A DNA stretch of 64,000 nucleotides from Bin80 sp965220365 (GTDB lineage Bacteria > Bacteroidota > Rhodothermia > Rhodothermales > Bin80), in the NCBI GenBank assembly GCA_965220365.1, contig OZ244823.1:1302001-1366000 (forward strand), in the 5' to 3' direction. The position numbers and the translations under genes are program-made. This document shows positions 1 to 8,945 of this stretch, in pieces. Within the stretch, counting starts at the first letter, position 1. The number at the start of each line of letters is the position of its first letter. A model generated the notes under the pieces. It saw only the letters and a program-made list of their open reading frames with translations, had not been told where the DNA came from and ran no database searches.

Positions 1-1065
1 AAGCGATGCATCGATGTTTTGTGCAGCTACAATTTGGGATTTCAGGGACCCGGACTCCAATTCCTGTATGGTCAGCCATGCTGCTTTTCCATGCCCCGAG
101 TCGACGGGTGTTGAGACAACCCAGTGGTAGAGTTTTTCAGGATCTGTGACTTCACGCACCAAAACCGTGAGTGCCTGCATAGCAGCCATCTCATCCACAC
201 TTCGCTGATAGTCTCCAATAGTGGGCAAATGGAAAATTAGGGAGAGCACGGAGGTCAGCGCGTAGACAAACCCAAAGGTGATGCAGAGAACAATGATAGC
301 CGTGAGTGGGAGGCTGTAAAAAATCAGGTATTCAATGGGAGGGGACAACTCAGTGATTGAACTCAGGGCCAAATCAGGTCTGAACAGAAGTAGTAAAGTG
401 GCGGCAGTCAAACAAACCACGGCAATGCCTAAGCCGAGTGCTCCCATCTTCTGCTTCACAGGCAGGCGGATAATCCATGCAAGACGGATCGTATTCAAAA
501 AAATGAATAGGATTGAAGCAATGGTTGTCAGGCCTAAAAGAATAGCCAAGGGGGCATCGACGGGGGAGGATGAGACATCAAAATGATGATGGAATGGGGC
601 GATAACCACGGAAGTGAGACCGACAGAAAGGATCAGTAGATACCAATTGCGCTCACTTCGTCGGGTGCGTCGAAACCGGACCAAGCGTCCGAATCGCTGG
701 ACCAAAATGAAGCTCAGTCCAGCGAGGACCATACTTAAAAGAGCACCCTTAACATGGACGATCGGGGCGGCAGGGATATTGGCTTCTAAAAAATCCCCCG
801 GAATCTGTAAGATCAGAACGACCAAAACACAGACAGGCAGGATGGTTAGAATTATGTGCCAGAATATTTGAGCGGGTGTTGGGCGTGAGTTCCGAGTCGC
901 ATGTGCAATGGTAATCCACAAGCAAAGAAAACAGACTGCCAATGCTGCCTGATAGAGAATTTTCGTGCTCACCAGAGCCGCGTCGCCGACACCGTCCATA
1001 AAGGCAAAGATGATCGTGCCGCAGAAAAACAGAGCAAATGTAATAGGGGGAATCCAGCGCCACAA
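1..1065 (-). CDS. Multi-pass membrane sensor protein with GAF-like domain, C-terminus cut off
   Basis: The minus strand stays open from an in-frame TAA at 1132-1134 to the window edge. It encodes about eight hydrophobic membrane segments, then a soluble stretch that begins like a GAF domain (MQALTVLVREVTDPEKLYHW, later AAWLTIQE). This layout is typical of integral-membrane sensors whose missing C-terminus would be a histidine kinase or SpoIIE-type phosphatase; which one cannot be told here. There is no ATG before the first membrane segment. I placed the start at a TTG (1063-1065) just before it; an ATG at 997-999 would remove that segment. Both the start and the output domain are uncertain. 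Confidence 0.55.
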   Translation of the reverse strand, partial: MWRWIPPITFALFFCGTIIFAFMDGVGDAALVSTKILYQAALAVCFLCLWITIAHATRNSRPTPAQIFWHIILTILPVCVLVVLILQIPGDFLEANIPAAPIVHVKGALLSMVLAGLSFILVQRFGRLVRFRRTRRSERNWYLLILSVGLTSVVIAPFHHHFDVSSSPVDAPLAILLGLTTIASILFIFLNTIRLAWIIRLPVKQKMGALGLGIAVVCLTAATLLLLFRPDLALSSITELSPPIEYLIFYSLPLTAIIVLCITFGFVYALTSVLSLIFHLPTIGDYQRSVDEMAAMQALTVLVREVTDPEKLYHWVVSTPVDSGHGKAAWLTIQELESGSLKSQIVAAQNIDASL

Positions 1066-1253
1066 ACGCTTGAACAGTACAACGAGGGCTTTTCTTGAAA
1101 GAACTCTGGAAAAACTGATTTGGGTACCCCGTTAATAAAGTGCCTGGAACAAGTTATTACCTAACTTGGAAAAAATTGTTACAGACAGGTAGAGAGAGCA
1201 ACTTTGCTACGGGAGTTACCGTAAGGGCCTGTATGTAGTCATACTTCACGATC

Positions 1254-2596
1254 ATGAGTAATTGGAGTCGGTTTCAGGTCATCTTATTAGTGTTCTTGGG
1301 TTTCCTGATAGTCGTGAGGCTCTTTTCTGAGTCCCCACCACCGCATGGAGCGATCATGCTCTCCGACCTTGATGTTCGTGAACTAAAACAGCAGGCTTTT
1401 CAGGTCTCAGGACCTTTGCAGGTTGTTATTGATGCAGTTGGCTCCATTGATGAACGTCAAGGAGCAACTGGGCTGGCAGCATATTCCTGGATCATTCGTG
1501 CTCATACGGGAGAAGTTATGTGGTCCATGAATGCCGCGAATACGAGACAGGACGGGTCTATCGCTTATGTGGATGAAGAGGAATTGGTGCTGGACTCAGG
1601 TTCGTACATTTTAAATTTTGCCTCGTACGGTCAGCTTCAACGTCGTTCAAATTTGACGTTTCGAAAGGATCGCCGAAAGTGGCGCGTGATCATTCATTCA
1701 CCGGATAATAAAGATGCGCTACGAACGATCACACGTCCGTTAGGAGGCAACTCTGACAATAAGACATGGGATGCCGTATCTCTGCGCGGTGAAGAAAGAG
1801 AGAGATTCTTTTTGAAGTTCATCGTCCTGCAGAATTTGAGATTCATGCGATCGGCCAACTAGGCAGCCAGGACGAGGTGCAGCCGGTAGATTACTCACGC
1901 ATTGAGGATGCAGTGAGTGGGCACATAGTATGGCAGCTTTCCCGAGATAATACAGACTGGGCAGGAGGGATACAAGAAAATCGAGTTTTTCAAGGCCAAC
2001 GTGTTTTCTCCCCGGGTGTCTATCGTGCCATTGCAGTGACAAACAGCGCGCATCACTACGGTAGTTGGGTGGGGAATCCTCCGTTTTATCCTCAGGGATG
2101 GGGGTTACACATAAGCACCTCCGATACAGAAGATGTTTCTACGTTTGATCCCTGGATGCAGCGTGATCCGATCATCCGTATCACCCAGGTTGGGGATGAT
2201 GAGCAGCATGTACAGCCTTTCATCGTGGAGGATACGGCGGCGGTGGTACTCTATGCTTTAGGAGAGATTACAGGTCCTGATAATGGATATGATATCGCAT
2301 GGCTGGAAAAGCAGGAAAGTACAGGAGAATCAAGAATACAGTGGCAGATGTCCTATGACAGTTCTGTACATGCAGGTGGGGCTTCAAAGAATCGAAAGGA
2401 GATTGAATTTCTCAGGCTGGCGCCTGGAGTCTACAGACTGCATTATGAATCGGACGGTTCTCACGCGTACGATGACTGGAATTCAGGTGAGCCTGACTAT
2501 CCTGAGCGATGGGGAGTTGCAATGTTTCCAGTCCAGAGGCAAGGTGCTGCAATCACAGTTGGGGCGTCCTCTGGGGTTTCCACTGTCTCCCAATAA
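1254..2596 (+). pseudogene. Secreted protein with three repeated beta-rich domains, interrupted by a frameshift
   Basis: The first frame (1254-1862) starts with one N-terminal membrane or signal segment (residues about 8-24). The second frame continues to 2596. Reading the second frame upstream gives FEVHRPAEFEIHAIGQLG, which lines up with the repeat downstream (FIVEDTAAVVLYALGE), so the two ORFs are one gene broken near the TTTTT run at 1809-1813; one extra T restores the frame. The joined protein of about 447 residues holds three copies of a domain of about 110 residues. Copies 2 and 3 share a W-x-(L/M) strand, an AGG turn, PGVYR and a later WG. No family was recognised. It may be a true pseudogene or a homopolymer sequencing error. 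Confidence 0.6.
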
Positions 2597-2683
2597 CAAC
2601 CGATCTTCAGAGGTTTTGTACCTTTGTGGTGGCTCAGAATCGTGAGTATTCGTCTATTTGGAAGATCATTATTGAGGTAGAGC

Positions 2684-3658
2684 TTGAAGCTTGCAACTAT
2701 TGACGTCGGGACAAACGCTGCAAAGCTTCTGATCTCTGAGTTGACTTCCAGTGGCAAATTGAAACCACTTGTGGAAGAGCGGCGAATGATTCGGCTTGGA
2801 GAAGGGGTAGATGCGCACGGCATTCTAAGAGAAGCGGCCGTCGAACGTCTTGTTCAGGCATTACAGAGATTTCGTTCCACAGCGGGGCATTGGCAAGTGG
2901 AGAGGTGCGTTGTAGCAGGAACCAGTGCTTCTCGGGATACGGGCGATAAAATTGTTGCGATCGTAAGAGAACGAACGGGATTGCACTATGAGATACTCTC
3001 GGGAGATCAGGAAGCAGATTTGAGCTATGAAGGGGCAGTTTCGGGGCTGCCCAATGTTGTGGATAGGATCGTCACATGTGATATAGGTGGTGGCTCGACA
3101 GAAATTGTTGAAGGAATGCCGGATGGTCACATCCTTCAGCGATTCAGTTTGGATATCGGCTCCGTACGTATTAAAGAACGATATTTTTCTTCGCAGCCGC
3201 CTGATCCCAAGGAACTGAAAGGGGCCACAGAATTCATTAAAAAATCGTTGGCTGAGCTACCTTTTTCGGGAAGTCAAACAGGGCTCCTCGTCGGTGCATC
3301 AGATGTACATCGCCTTTTACTGGAGTTGCAACATGAATTAACTTCGGGAGAACTTCCGATAAAATTTGACAGATCGAACCCGAATTGGAAACAGCTCCAG
3401 GTGAAAGAGGAGCACCCGGATAAACTCTCATGTATTCAGGTTCAGTGTTGGCTGGAGCTCTTGACTCCTATGACAACGTATGATGTTCTAGCTCTGAACC
3501 CGGAAAAGCTCCGAGGCAGGGCTGATGTATTCCCTGCTGCGATCTTGATTTTCCTGGAAGTGATGAACGCGCTGAGACAAGAATCAATCACAGTAAGTCC
3601 GTGGGGGCTATGTCATGGTATGGCATTGAGAATTTTCAAGACGGGTGTAGTAAAGTAG
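2684..3658 (+). CDS. Ppx/GppA-family phosphatase
   Basis: A 324-residue ASKHA-fold protein of the exopolyphosphatase / pppGpp phosphohydrolase family. It has the N-terminal phosphate-1 motif DVGTNAAKLL (residues 6-15), a GTSASRDT segment (about 84) and the phosphate-2 motif CDIGGGSTE (about 130). It lacks the C-terminal HD domain of longer Ppx proteins, so it is the short form. The start is TTG, chosen because GAGG lies about 9 nt upstream and the motif spacing then fits the family. It would hydrolyse polyphosphate ends or pppGpp in the cytoplasm; sequence alone does not say which. Confidence 0.85.
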   Translation: MKLATIDVGTNAAKLLISELTSSGKLKPLVEERRMIRLGEGVDAHGILREAAVERLVQALQRFRSTAGHWQVERCVVAGTSASRDTGDKIVAIVRERTGLHYEILSGDQEADLSYEGAVSGLPNVVDRIVTCDIGGGSTEIVEGMPDGHILQRFSLDIGSVRIKERYFSSQPPDPKELKGATEFIKKSLAELPFSGSQTGLLVGASDVHRLLLELQHELTSGELPIKFDRSNPNWKQLQVKEEHPDKLSCIQVQCWLELLTPMTTYDVLALNPEKLRGRADVFPAAILIFLEVMNALRQESITVSPWGLCHGMALRIFKTGVVK

Positions 3659-3836
3659 CCGCAGACATGAAAGAGTGATCAAACTTGAAGCTGTGTTGAC
3701 TACTACATGGGAAAATGCACATAGCGAATCAGGACAGTATGCCCGGTATCAACAGGAATCGGATTTCCCTATTTTTGTGGAGAGAAGACGTTAGAAATGC
3801 AAATCAACTCATCGAATCATTGATGTATGGAGAGGA

Positions 3837-4916
3837 ATGAATCGAAAAGCGATCAGACGTAAGGCTGTTTATCAGACCTTGAGCAGGATACGTGACCCGG
3901 AGCGGGACAGCGACATTACCCGGCTTGGCTCTGTAAAGGATGTCGTGATTGATGGCCGATCCATCGCATTCAAGCTTTCTATTTCCCAGCCGGAGAATAC
4001 ATTTTCCAAAACGGTTGCCCAGCAGTGTAGAGAAGCGATTCGGTCTGAGTTTGGGGAGGATGTGGAGGTTCAAATTGAGTTGACCTATTCCAAGGGGCGT
4101 GCAAAGCAGGTAAAGCTCGGAGCCCGGCATATGATCGCCATTGCTTCAGGTAAGGGGGGCGTTGGCAAAAGTACTGTAGCAACGAATATCGCCGTAGCTC
4201 TTGCAGCGGAAGGTTATCGGACGGGACTGGTAGACACAGATATCTACGGCCCAAGTGTTCCGGTGATGTTTGGGCTGGAGGGAGAAAAACCGCGTGTCAA
4301 TGATCAACGAAAAATCGTTCCAATCATCAAACACGGTGTGCATGTACTTTCAATGGGGTTATTAGTGGATGATTCTGAAGCCGTGATTTGGCGTGGCCCA
4401 ATGGTCTCCGGGGCTGTTCGACAGTTTCTGAATGATGCGGAGTGGGGAGATCTTGATTTTCTTTTGCTGGATTTGCCGCCGGGTACGGGGGATATTCAGC
4501 TTACGATTGTGCAGACTGTTAAGTTAGCCGGTGCCGTCATTGTCTCAACGCCACAGAAAGTGGCTCTGACGGATGCAAGGAAAGGCTTGGTGATGTTTTC
4601 GAAGGTAAATGTGCCCGTTCTTGGGATTATTGAGAACATGGCTTGGTTTACCCCAGCAGATCTTCCCGAGCGCAAGTATTTTCTTTTTGGAGATGGTGGA
4701 GCTGACCGTCTTGCAACCGAAACCGGTATTCCACTGCTCGGTAAGATTCCTTTGGAAGAACCTCTGCGGGTTTCAGGTGACGAGGGACGCCCGATTGTGT
4801 TATCAGCGCCTTCTAGTGGAGCTGCCCAGGCGTTCCGATCTATTGCAGATAGGATCGTCACGTCATTGGCAGAGAGGGAAACTTCTCCTGTATCTCCACT
4901 TATTGAGTATCAATAG
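3837..4916 (+). CDS. mrp: Mrp/NBP35-family iron-sulfur carrier ATPase
   Basis: A 359-residue P-loop ATPase. Residues about 7-85 form a MIP18/DUF59-like domain (LSRIRDPERDSDITRLG). The deviant Walker A SGKGGVGKST is at residues 104-113, followed by DTDIYGPSVP and LLDLPPGTGD. Family members bind and pass on Fe-S clusters. The usual C-terminal CxxC is absent: the region reads NMAWFTPADLPERKYFLFG, which resembles the form seen in Bacteroidota-type Mrp proteins. A GGAGAGG stretch sits directly before the ATG, closer than a normal ribosome site. The NifU-like gene follows 20 nt downstream, so the two probably form one Fe-S assembly operon. Confidence 0.92.
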   Translation: MNRKAIRRKAVYQTLSRIRDPERDSDITRLGSVKDVVIDGRSIAFKLSISQPENTFSKTVAQQCREAIRSEFGEDVEVQIELTYSKGRAKQVKLGARHMIAIASGKGGVGKSTVATNIAVALAAEGYRTGLVDTDIYGPSVPVMFGLEGEKPRVNDQRKIVPIIKHGVHVLSMGLLVDDSEAVIWRGPMVSGAVRQFLNDAEWGDLDFLLLDLPPGTGDIQLTIVQTVKLAGAVIVSTPQKVALTDARKGLVMFSKVNVPVLGIIENMAWFTPADLPERKYFLFGDGGADRLATETGIPLLGKIPLEEPLRVSGDEGRPIVLSAPSSGAAQAFRSIADRIVTSLAERETSPVSPLIEYQ

Positions 4917-4936
4917 ACTCAAAAATTCGTGCTGTG

Positions 4937-5191
4937 ATGTCCAGATATGATCCAAATATGGATGCCGACCTTCGCCAGAAAATAGAAGATGGACTTGATT
5001 CAATTCGTCCTTATCTTGTTGCTGATGGTGGGGAGGTTCAGCTACACAGAATCACAGATGACATGGTTGTGGAACTTAAGTTACTCGGTGCCTGTGGTAC
5101 ATGTCCGATGAGTACCATGACATTACGTGCGGGGATTGAGCAGGCATTGCGGCATGCTGTGCCACAAATTTCACGAGTGGATGCAGTGTAA
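4937..5191 (+). CDS. NifU-like C-terminal-domain Fe-S scaffold
   Basis: An 84-residue stand-alone NifU C-terminal domain. It carries LVADGGEVQLHRI and the cluster-binding motif GACGTCPMSTMTL with its CxxC. Such proteins assemble or carry Fe-S clusters. A GTG at 4934 is directly before the ATG chosen. It follows mrp by about 20 nt, and the pairing of a cluster scaffold with a cluster-carrier ATPase supports a joint role in Fe-S protein maturation. Confidence 0.9.
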   Translation: MSRYDPNMDADLRQKIEDGLDSIRPYLVADGGEVQLHRITDDMVVELKLLGACGTCPMSTMTLRAGIEQALRHAVPQISRVDAV

Positions 5192-5236
5192 GGTGCTAAC
5201 ATAGTAGGACATCAGAAAACACAAACTCAGAATAAG

Positions 5237-6010
5237 ATGAATCAAAAAGGACTTTTGGCAGGCATTCTAGCCCTGACCGTTTTTATTGGACTGCAGCCTT
5301 TGTCTGCTTCCGCACAGATGGAATTTCAATATCAGAGGGGTAGCCTGTTGAATCCATTCTCAGGACGTCATCATGCAACGAACATCCTAACGTTCCAGCA
5401 CGCAGGTAGCTGGAAGCTGGGGCGGACTTTTTTCTTCATTGACTTTTTGGATGATGACTCGGATGATGGATTTAACGATAGAGATTTTTATGGAGAGTGG
5501 TATCCATCGTTGAGTTTCAGCAAGCTCTTTGGTCAGGACATCAAGATAGGCCCCATCGTAGACGTTTCCGCGGTTGGTGGCTTGAACTTTGATGGAGATG
5601 TCAACGTTCTCAAGTTTTTGCCAGGTGTGCAGCTTTCGTGGAATATCCCTGGATTTATCTTCGTGAATACGGATTTCGCCGCAATCGTGGATCACAGTGA
5701 CGGAACACAACATGATACTGGATTCATGTTTGATATCAGTTGGCTCAAGGTAATCAATATTGGGAGCCAGTCTTTTTCATTCATGGGCCATGCCGAGTAC
5801 ATCAGTGCAGTAGAGCGCAAGGACAACGGGGGAACGATTGAAGCATGGATCTTGGCGCAGCCACAGCTGGTATGGGATGTGGGCAATCTATTCAAGTCAC
5901 CAAACTGGCTTCATGTGGGAGTCGAGCTTCAGTATTGGTCGAACAAACTGGGAGTTGATGGGCAGGATGAATTTCGCCCCGAGCTTCTGGTTATCTGGCG
6001 GATGCAGTGA
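5237..6010 (+). CDS. Tsx/OmpK-like outer membrane channel protein
   Basis: A 257-residue protein with a clear signal peptide ending SASAQ (about residue 27). It is rich in alternating aromatic and polar beta-strands. The start of the mature part (FQYQRGSLLNPF, ILTFQHAGSWKLGRTFFFID) and the end (VGVELQYWSNKLG, then PELLVIWRMQ) resemble the nucleoside-specific channel (Tsx) / DUF5020 group. That predicts a 12-stranded outer-membrane barrel. The substrate is not shown by the sequence. The assignment rests on pattern likeness, so the barrel is more certain than the family. Confidence 0.6.
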   Translation: MNQKGLLAGILALTVFIGLQPLSASAQMEFQYQRGSLLNPFSGRHHATNILTFQHAGSWKLGRTFFFIDFLDDDSDDGFNDRDFYGEWYPSLSFSKLFGQDIKIGPIVDVSAVGGLNFDGDVNVLKFLPGVQLSWNIPGFIFVNTDFAAIVDHSDGTQHDTGFMFDISWLKVINIGSQSFSFMGHAEYISAVERKDNGGTIEAWILAQPQLVWDVGNLFKSPNWLHVGVELQYWSNKLGVDGQDEFRPELLVIWRMQ

Positions 6011-6480
6011 GCTTTCTCGTGGTGAAGGAGAGCTTCTGATTTCGTTGACCCCGATCGAATAAATTCCGTTTGACGCTCTTGACCAACTCGGTGACGATTT
6101 CACCTGTTATTTGCTGATATCGGCTGATCTAAACGCGGAACGTGGACTCGAATCTTGGGAGTTCCTTGATGTCGATGCACTGTCATTATGGTGATGTTCT
6201 AAAGTGTCATTTTCCTCCGGCTCATGTTTTTGAGCATGTCCATGCGTGACCTGTAGGGATCATTGATTTTGACATGGCACAGCGATACAGTCCCAGATTT
6301 TGTTGCAGTGCTGGGCTGTTTTGGCTATCATATGTGGAGGTGACGCCCACCCGGATGATTCGTAGCTGGATTGGGTTGCGTATCTGGTTTGGGAGATGAT
6401 GTTTTTGTGGCTGTATCCGTGATTGTGGTCTACGATGCCCTAAAGTCGGTGGGCATGCACGCTTACTGATGTAGTACTCT
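6011..6480. other. Intergenic region without recognised gene
   Basis: I read both strands of these 470 bases and found no ORF with family likeness. The 96-codon minus-strand ORF here (6222-6512) has a low-complexity, Gln/Pro-rich translation and runs across the ISL3 boundary, so it is treated as chance. Confidence 0.5.
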
Positions 6481-7219
6481 GGCTCCTCCCCTTTATCAGT
6501 CGGTATAATCATCTCCGAACGTCTTCGGGATATAGATCAAGTCCTCCCAGATGGAAGTAAATAGCGTTGGCAAATCGTTTTTTTTTGTTGCGAAAGCCTC
6601 GACTGCGCATTTTGACGGTTTTGATTCGACTGTTGATGCCTTCCGCGGGCCCATTGCTCACCTTCAGGATGATCGTATCAATCGCGTTCCAACTCACACC
6701 CATCAGACGCGCCACCGCCAACACACTCGGCTCCTGCAGCCAATCCATTACCAGAGACTCAAACTCCACCGCAAACCGAGCGTTCGGTTCTGCCCATGGA
6801 ATCGATACCGAACACATTCCATGCTCAGGAAACTCTACACATGGAAGACCTGCAACCACCATCGTGCGGTACGCACACATATCCAGATGGCCCATTGCCG
6901 ACGACGCTTATCATAATCTGGACATATGGCATCATACTCAGGGCACCTCAATGGGTGGACTGCTTTGCAGGTTACCTGGATCTGCACTTCCCGCGCCTTA
7001 TGCGCAATTGTCACATCGGGAACCTCCCACGGAGAATGAATGCCGAACAGGCGGCTGATACCCTTCGGTCGTACTGACAGATAGTTGATGAGAATGTAGT
7101 GGAAAATAAAATCGTGATGAAATACCCGGAACAAGCAAGAAATGGGCGTGAATTCCACTCACATTCCTTACATGTACAACAGGCCCCAACATTCTACCCA
7201 TGCAAATGGGGGAAGAGCC
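6481..7219 (-). mobile_element. Degenerate ISL3-family insertion sequence
   Basis: The two ends match as inverted repeats: GGCTCCTCCCC begins at 6481 and the reverse complement of the right end, finishing at 7219, reads GGCTCTTCCCC. This is an ISL3-type terminus. Between them lies a broken ISL3 transposase on the minus strand. At 739 bp the element is about half the usual length, in line with an internal deletion. The flanking 8-mers (agtactct and atattttg) do not match, so no target duplication remains. It ends 93 bp before amt. Confidence 0.75.
6509..7081 (-). pseudogene. ISL3-family transposase remnant
   Basis: The N-terminal zinc-finger part is readable from about 7081 (FGIHSPWEVPDVTIAHKAR, then CPEYDAICPDYDKRRRQW). 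The frame then breaks near 6895 and continues as GHLDMCAYRTMVVAG and VEFPEHGM. Shortly after LMGVSWNAIDTI the protein jumps to the family's far C-terminus (SNGPAEGINSRIKT, then AIYFHLGGLDLYPEDVRR). The catalytic core is therefore deleted. With one frameshift and one large internal deletion it cannot transpose. Confidence 0.8.
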
Positions 7220-7312
7220 ATATTTTGAGACTTGGCAGCATTTTTTACGCCTTTTTTGTGCCAATTCCCATTTTTATTTTGTATAATTCCAGAATCACTT
7301 CAATTTTTCAAA

Positions 7313-8593
7313 ATGGTACCTGAGACACAATTTGTTCTTAATACGTTTGCTTTCCTTATCTGGGGGGCCCTTGTAATGTGGATGGCGGCCGGCTTCACGA
7401 TGTTGGAGTCTGGGTCGGTCCGCACCAAAAACGCATCCGTGATTTGCCTGAAAAATCTGGGTTTATATGCGATTGCAGGCTTAGCCTACTATATCATCGG
7501 TTATAATCTGATGTATACGGATGTCTCCGGCTTCATTGGGAGTTTTAAGCTGTTTTTCAATGCTACCCCGGAAGAAGTCGCTCTGGTCGGTGGGGATACA
7601 AGTGTACAAGAGGCGGTCGTAGACAGTGGGTATTCCCAAATGTCGGGTTGGTTTTTTCAGATGGTGTTTGTGGCTACTACCGCATCGATCGTGTCTGGTG
7701 CGTTGGCGGAACGGATCCGATTATGGGCATTTTTCTCGTTCGTACTTGTTTTGACTGCCATTATATATCCGATCGTTGGTGCATGGACTTGGGGAGAGGG
7801 TTGGCTGTATGAGCTAGGCTTTTCGGATTTTGCTGGCTCAACGATTGTTCATGGTACAGGAGGATGGGCTGCACTTGCGGGGGCAATCATACTGGGGCCT
7901 CGTTTGGGAAAATTCAAGAAGGATGGTAGTGTAAATCCCACTCCACCCTCCAGTATCCCGATCGTAACTTTGGGCGTGTTCATTTTATGGTTTGGCTGGT
8001 TCGGATTCAACGGCGGATCTCAATTGGCTTTGGCAGGAACCGTTGATGCGATCAGTATTGCAGGAATTCTTGCCAATACAAATCTCGCGGGTGCTGCCGG
8101 ACTCTTTGCTGCGATCGTCGTTTCGCGTCCAATATTGGGTCGATTTGACATGTTTGCGATCCTGAACGGTGCGCTGGCTGGATTGGTATCCATTACAGCT
8201 GCCCCCACCATGCATCACCATGGGATTGCCATTCTCATTGGTTTTGTCGGTGGTGTAGTTTGTGTCTTGGCAATCAAGTTGTTGGACAAGATGAAGATAG
8301 ATGATGTTGTTGGTGCAGTACCCGTGCATCTCTTTGCAGGGATTTGGGGAACGGTTGCGGTTGCATTTACTGTAGATGGGACAAGCTTTGGAGTCCAGCT
8401 TTTGGGGATTGTGGTAATTGGAGCTTTTGTGTTCTCTGTTTCATTTGCAGTGTGGAAGCTGATAGATGTTCTTATTGGAACCCGTGTTTCAAAATCTGTT
8501 GAGCGTCTTGGACAGGATGCCGCCGAGTTGGGCGTGGATGCGTATCCTGAATTTGTATTGATGCCAGAGGACTATGATGATGACGAAGGATAG
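7313..8593 (+). CDS. amt: Ammonium transporter
   Basis: A 426-residue Amt/MEP/Rh-family channel with about 11 membrane helices. Family marks include GFTMLESGSVRTKNAS near the N-terminus, HGTGGWAALAGAIILGPRLG and VGAVPVHLFAGIWGT, which supply the pore histidines. It conducts ammonium/ammonia across the inner membrane. An upstream reading frame begins at 7232, but the conserved N-terminus (VPETQFVLNTFAFLIWG) supports the ATG at 7313. A TATAAT lies at 7282-7287, without a convincing -35. No P-II regulator gene is adjacent, unlike many amt loci. An ISL3 remnant ends 93 bp upstream. Confidence 0.93.
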   Translation: MVPETQFVLNTFAFLIWGALVMWMAAGFTMLESGSVRTKNASVICLKNLGLYAIAGLAYYIIGYNLMYTDVSGFIGSFKLFFNATPEEVALVGGDTSVQEAVVDSGYSQMSGWFFQMVFVATTASIVSGALAERIRLWAFFSFVLVLTAIIYPIVGAWTWGEGWLYELGFSDFAGSTIVHGTGGWAALAGAIILGPRLGKFKKDGSVNPTPPSSIPIVTLGVFILWFGWFGFNGGSQLALAGTVDAISIAGILANTNLAGAAGLFAAIVVSRPILGRFDMFAILNGALAGLVSITAAPTMHHHGIAILIGFVGGVVCVLAIKLLDKMKIDDVVGAVPVHLFAGIWGTVAVAFTVDGTSFGVQLLGIVVIGAFVFSVSFAVWKLIDVLIGTRVSKSVERLGQDAAELGVDAYPEFVLMPEDYDDDEG

Positions 8594-8945
8594 ATGAGAC
8601 TATCGTAGTTCCTCCGATTCCCTTTAGACTTCCAGATCCATGGGGATGGCAGACATCATTTCTTCTTATGTCGGTGTGAATCTAGCAAACAGGCGCTTGA
8701 ATTGCACAAATTAAGAGTGGGGCGGGATAAGCTGGGGGAATTATGTACATCAACTCACAGTAATAGCTGGAGAGCCATAAAATTTGAACTCCTTTTTCCA
8801 ACAGTCTCAGCTTGTCAATGCTCCAGTCGTCATTTAATCACAAACTGGTTCTGATCAAATCAGCCACAATGATATCTCCCTCCATGCAAGTCCTCGGTTG
8901 ATTCAGTGAGAAACCAAAATTGAATCATCCCATACAAATGCCGAT
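8594..8945. other. Intergenic region between amt and the IS1634-family element
   Basis: No gene or RNA was recognised in these 352 bases on either strand. Confidence 0.5.

Noticed and set aside
3674..3793. Short GTG-initiated ORF ending FPIFVERRR between ppx/gppA and mrp
   Set aside because: About 39 codons, no family likeness and no clear ribosome site; not enough to call a gene.
6222..6512. 96-codon minus-strand ORF left of the ISL3 relic
   Set aside because: It crosses the IS boundary and has a Gln/Pro-rich random-looking product.
7256..7287. Sigma70-like promoter for amt
   Set aside because: TATAAT is present at 7282-7287 but no acceptable -35 at normal spacing; noted under amt only.
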